This document shows positions 61,301 through 64,000 of a stretch of DNA of 64,000 bases, piece by piece; positions within the stretch are counted from its first letter, which is position 1; each line of letters begins with the position of its first letter. The notes below the pieces were generated by a model. The model ran no database searches. It was given only the letters and a program-made list of their open reading frames with translations, and was not told the DNA's origin. Origin of the DNA: Euglena gracilis. Taxonomy: Eukaryota; Euglenida; Euglenophyceae; Euglenales. Made by a program: the position numbers and the translations under genes. The DNA lies in the NCBI GenBank assembly GCA_039621445.1, contig CP154956.1, positions 96,662,406 through 96,726,405 of the forward strand. Reading direction: 5' to 3'.

Positions 61301-63240
61301 TTCGGGTTCGGGTTCGGGTTCGGGTTCGGGTTCGGGTTCGGGTTCGGGTTCGGGTTCGGGTTCGGGTTCGGGTTCGGGTTCGGGTTCGGGTTCGGGTTCG
61401 GGTTCGGGTTCGGGTTCGGGTTCGGGTTCGGGTTCGGGTTCGGGTTCGGGTTCGGGTTCGGGTTCGGGTTCGGGTTCGGGTTCGGGTTCGGGTTCGGGTT
61501 CGGGTTCGGGTTCGGGTTCGGGTTCGGGTTCGGGTTCGGGTTCGGGTTCGGGTTCGGGTTCGGGTTCGGGTTCGGGTTCGGGTTCGGGTTCGGGTTCGGG
61601 TTCGGGTTCGGGTTCGGGTTCGGGTTCGGGTTCGGGTTCGGGTTCGGGTTCGGGTTCGGGTTCGGGTTCGGGTTCGGGTTCGGGTTCGGGTTCGGGTTCG
61701 GGTTCGGGTTCGGGTTCGGGTTCGGGTTCGGGTTCGGGTTCGGGTTCGGGTTCGGGTTCGGGTTCGGGTTCGGGTTCGGGTTCGGGTTCGGGTTCGGGTT
61801 CGGGTTCGGGTTCGGGTTCGGGTTCGGGTTCGGGTTCGGGTTCGGGTTCGGGTTCGGGTTCGGGTTCGGGTTCGGGTTCGGGTTCGGGTTCGGGTTCGGG
61901 TTCGGGTTCGGGTTCGGGTTCGGGTTCGGGTTCGGGTTCGGGTTCGGGTTCGGGTTCGGGTTCGGGTTCGGGTTCGGGTTCGGGTTCGGGTTCGGGTTCG
62001 GGTTCGGGTTCGGGTTCGGGTTCGGGTTCGGGTTCGGGTTCGGGTTCGGGTTCGGGTTCGGGTTCGGGTTCGGGTTCGGGTTCGGGTTCGGGTTCGGGTT
62101 CGGGTTCGGGTTCGGGTTCGGGTTCGGGTTCGGGTTCGGGTTCGGGTTCGGGTTCTCGGGTTCGGGTTCGGGTTCGGGTTCGGGTTCGGGTTCGGGTTCG
62201 GGTTCGGGTTCGGGTTCGGGTTCGGGTTCGGGTTCGGGTTCGGGTTCGGGTTCGGGTTCGGGTTCGGGTTCGGGTTCGGGTTCGGGTTCGGGTTCGGGTT
62301 CGGGTTCGGGTTCGGGTTCGGGTTCGGGTTCGGGTTCGGGTTCGGGTTCGGGTTCGGGTTCGGGTTCGGGTTCGGGTTCGGGTTCGGGTTCGGGTTCGGG
62401 TTCGGGTTCGGGTTCGGGTTCGGGTTCGGGTTCGGGTTCGGGTTCGGGTTCGGGTTCGGGTTCGGGTTCGGGTTCGGGTTCGGGTTCGGGTTCGGGTTCG
62501 GGTTCGGGTTCGGGTTCGGGTTCGGGTTCGGGTTCGGGTTCGGGTTCGGGTTCGGGTTCGGGTTCGGGTTCGGGTTCGGGTTCGGGTTCGGGTTCGGGTT
62601 CGGTTCGGGTTCGGTTCGGGTTCGGGTTCGGGTTCGGGTTCGGGTTCGGGTTCGGGTTCGGGTTCGGGTTCGGGTTCGGGTTCGGGTTCGGGTTCGGGTT
62701 CGGGTTCGGGTTCGGGTTCGGGTTCGGGTTCGGGTTCGGGTTCGGGTTCGGGTTCGGGTTCGGGTTCGGGTTCGGGTTCGGGTTCGGGTTCGGGTTCGGG
62801 TTCGGGTTCGGGTTCGGGTTCGGGTTCGGGTTCGGGTTCGGGTTCGGGTTCGGGTTCGGGTTCGGGTTCGGGTTCGGGTTCGGGTTCGGGTTCGGGTTCG
62901 GGTTCGGGTTCGGGTTCGGGTTCGGGTTCGGGTTCGGGTTCGGGTTCGGGTTCGGTTCGGGTTCGGGTTCGGGTTCGGGTTCGGGTTCGGGTTCGGGTTC
63001 GGGTTCGGGTCGGGTTCGGGTTCGGGTTCGGGTTCGGGTTCGGGTTCGGGTTCGGGTTCGGGTTCGGGTTCGGTTCGGGTTCGGGTTCGGGTTCGGGTTC
63101 GGGTTCGGGTTCGGGTTCGGGTTCGGGTTCGGGTTCGGGTTCGGGTTCGGGTTCGGGTTCGGGTTCGGGTTCGGGTTCGGGTTCGGGTTCGGGTTCGGGT
63201 TCGGGTTCGGGTCGGGTTCGGGGTTCGGGTTCGGGTTCGG
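49331..63240 (+). repeat. (TTCGGG)n array, about 13.9 kb
   Basis: Roughly 2,300 hexamers, almost all TTCGGG, with single TTAGGG units (for example near 49533, 51208, 55010 and 55919) and occasional one-base slips. The strand orientation equals that of the TTAGGG blocks. The unit differs from TTAGGG at one position and carries a CpG in every repeat. Very long open frames on both strands come only from the repeat period and are not genes. Confidence 0.95.
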
Positions 63241-63488
63241 GAGCAGCAGCTCCTGCCGGACCTCATCCGGTACACATGCGGCGCGTTCCACCCCACCAAC
63301 GAGATGCTGGCAAACCGGGACCTGGTTCCGCGGTGGCAGGTGTGCACACATTGTAATCGTTGTGCGAAGGAGATCAAGAAAGTTTTGGTGTGCATTTTCG
63401 TATTTTGACACTTGTTTCCACAGCGTTTCTTTTTACCGCAATGCACCCCGATGGACACCAATGAACGCACAACAATATGTGGAAGCAG
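63241..63488 (+). CDS. probable two-exon gene fragment, Cys-rich
   Basis: Immediately right of the array a codon-biased stretch reads [20 protein letters not shown], then [15 protein letters not shown], with a CxxCxxC cluster. A plausible donor (AAG|GTTTTG or nearby) at about 63380 and an acceptor (TTTCCACAG) ending at 63422 would remove an intron of about 43 bp. The next stretch reads [18 protein letters not shown] and ends at CAG|GTGAGG near 63488. This adds two Cys and suggests a zinc-binding domain. No family is recognised. The 5' part is missing or lies beyond the array. Its frame is also open into the TTCGGG repeat, which is an artefact of the repeat. Confidence 0.45.
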
Positions 63489-64000
63489 GTGAGGAGCATG
63501 GTTTCCCCTTCAGAAACTGCAGGGGAGTGGTCGGGGGAGCGTGCTGCATGCATCTTTTGTGAACAGAGCATTTCCTTGCAGTTTCTTCAATGCTCAGGCT
63601 GAAAAAATTTGACCTGGAGGTCCGGGTGAATAATATCTGGATCTGATTGTCCCTTCCAAGTGTTTGTTCAAACAGGGCATATTTCAATGACAGAGTGGTT
63701 TTGTGGGACACCATTAATTCGATCACCGACAGTCTTTGGGGAGGGAATCCCCCCATTTATCGTCCATATTCATCTGTCTATGCTCTAATCCCACCCTGAG
63801 GCATCAAGTGAGTTTGTTAGAAATTTTGTTCGGAACTGAAAGCTAAAATGAAAAATTATCGTGTTTTTATAGTCGTCATTATGTCTGTTTTCATTTCTGT
63901 GAATTTTTCCCTCAAAATTTTATCCAACCCAACTGTGTGATGTCATCTTGAATTAAAACAGAAGAATTGCCGCAGAGTCTGGCCCAGGTGGATAGTTCAT
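63489..64000. other. non-coding or intronic AT-rich sequence
   Basis: Starts with a donor-like GTGAGG. No supported frame with recognisable motifs follows. Composition suggests intron or 3' flank of the gene fragment upstream. Confidence 0.4.

Noticed and set aside
49533-63470. Open frames of 4,645, 3,653 and 2,800 codons across the array on both strands
   Set aside because: They exist only because the hexamer is a multiple of three and its frames lack stops. The translations are dipeptide repeats (Arg-Thr, Pro-Asn, Glu-Pro, Gly-Phe, Arg-Val).

Overview
The window is eukaryotic, repeat-rich and of subtelomeric character. The evidence is a TTAGGG-type telomeric array, tyrosine-recombinase (DIRS) retrotransposons, a chromodomain-bearing Ty3/gypsy element whose primer site resembles initiator-Met tRNA, and short exon-like pieces with GT/AG borders. 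There are no bacterial features and no RNA gene I can support. The species cannot be named from sequence alone. An alga or other protist is one possibility, because DIRS elements and chromoviruses co-occur there, but this is inference. Poly-G/poly-C tracts are very frequent, and one clear frameshift sits in a G run, so homopolymer length errors or real slippage should be kept in mind.

Layout. 1-4.4 kb: mostly non-coding DNA with microsatellites and three possible exon fragments, two of them Cys-rich. 4.4-9.4 kb: a 4.57 kb DIRS1-like element (gag-like region, RT, RNase H, Dam-like methyltransferase, tyrosine recombinase) with non-identical inverted termini and a 101-bp internal complementary region that joins the complements of both ends. 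It is flanked by pieces of older DIRS copies. 9.4-11.9 kb: gag fragments and a large inverted repeat. 11.9-21.1 kb: a second, decayed DIRS element, split between RT and RNase H by a 6.7 kb composite insertion (13.32-20.01 kb). That insertion holds a 356-bp direct-repeat pair with TG/CA ends, a 48-bp minisatellite, a 33-bp minisatellite, an orphan integrase zinc-binding fragment, and a 1.4 kb sequence present twice almost in tandem.

21.7-48.4 kb: a chromoviral Ty3/gypsy cluster. It starts with an LTR-like block whose upstream half lies inverted, then a duplicated primer-binding site, gag in two overlapping frames and an aspartic protease. Then come two tandem copies, and a truncated third, of a unit of about 9.9 kb: LTR-like block, pol (RT, RNase H, integrase, chromodomain), ORF A and ORF B. 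ORF A and ORF B sit downstream of pol, where env lies in other elements, and match no family I recognise. Copy 1 keeps a nearly complete ORF A but has broken pol and ORF B; copy 2 keeps intact pol and an almost complete ORF B but has broken ORF A.

48.4-63.2 kb: the third unit stops abruptly inside RT and continues as TTAGGG repeats oriented as at a right-hand chromosome end. After a 200-bp non-repeat island and a degenerate zone, the array becomes almost pure TTCGGG for about 13.9 kb. 63.24-64 kb: unique DNA resumes with a probable two-exon Cys-rich gene fragment, so as assembled the array is interstitial. The best candidates for something undescribed are the ORF A/ORF B pair in the tandem chromoviral unit and the long TTCGGG array next to an apparently healed break.
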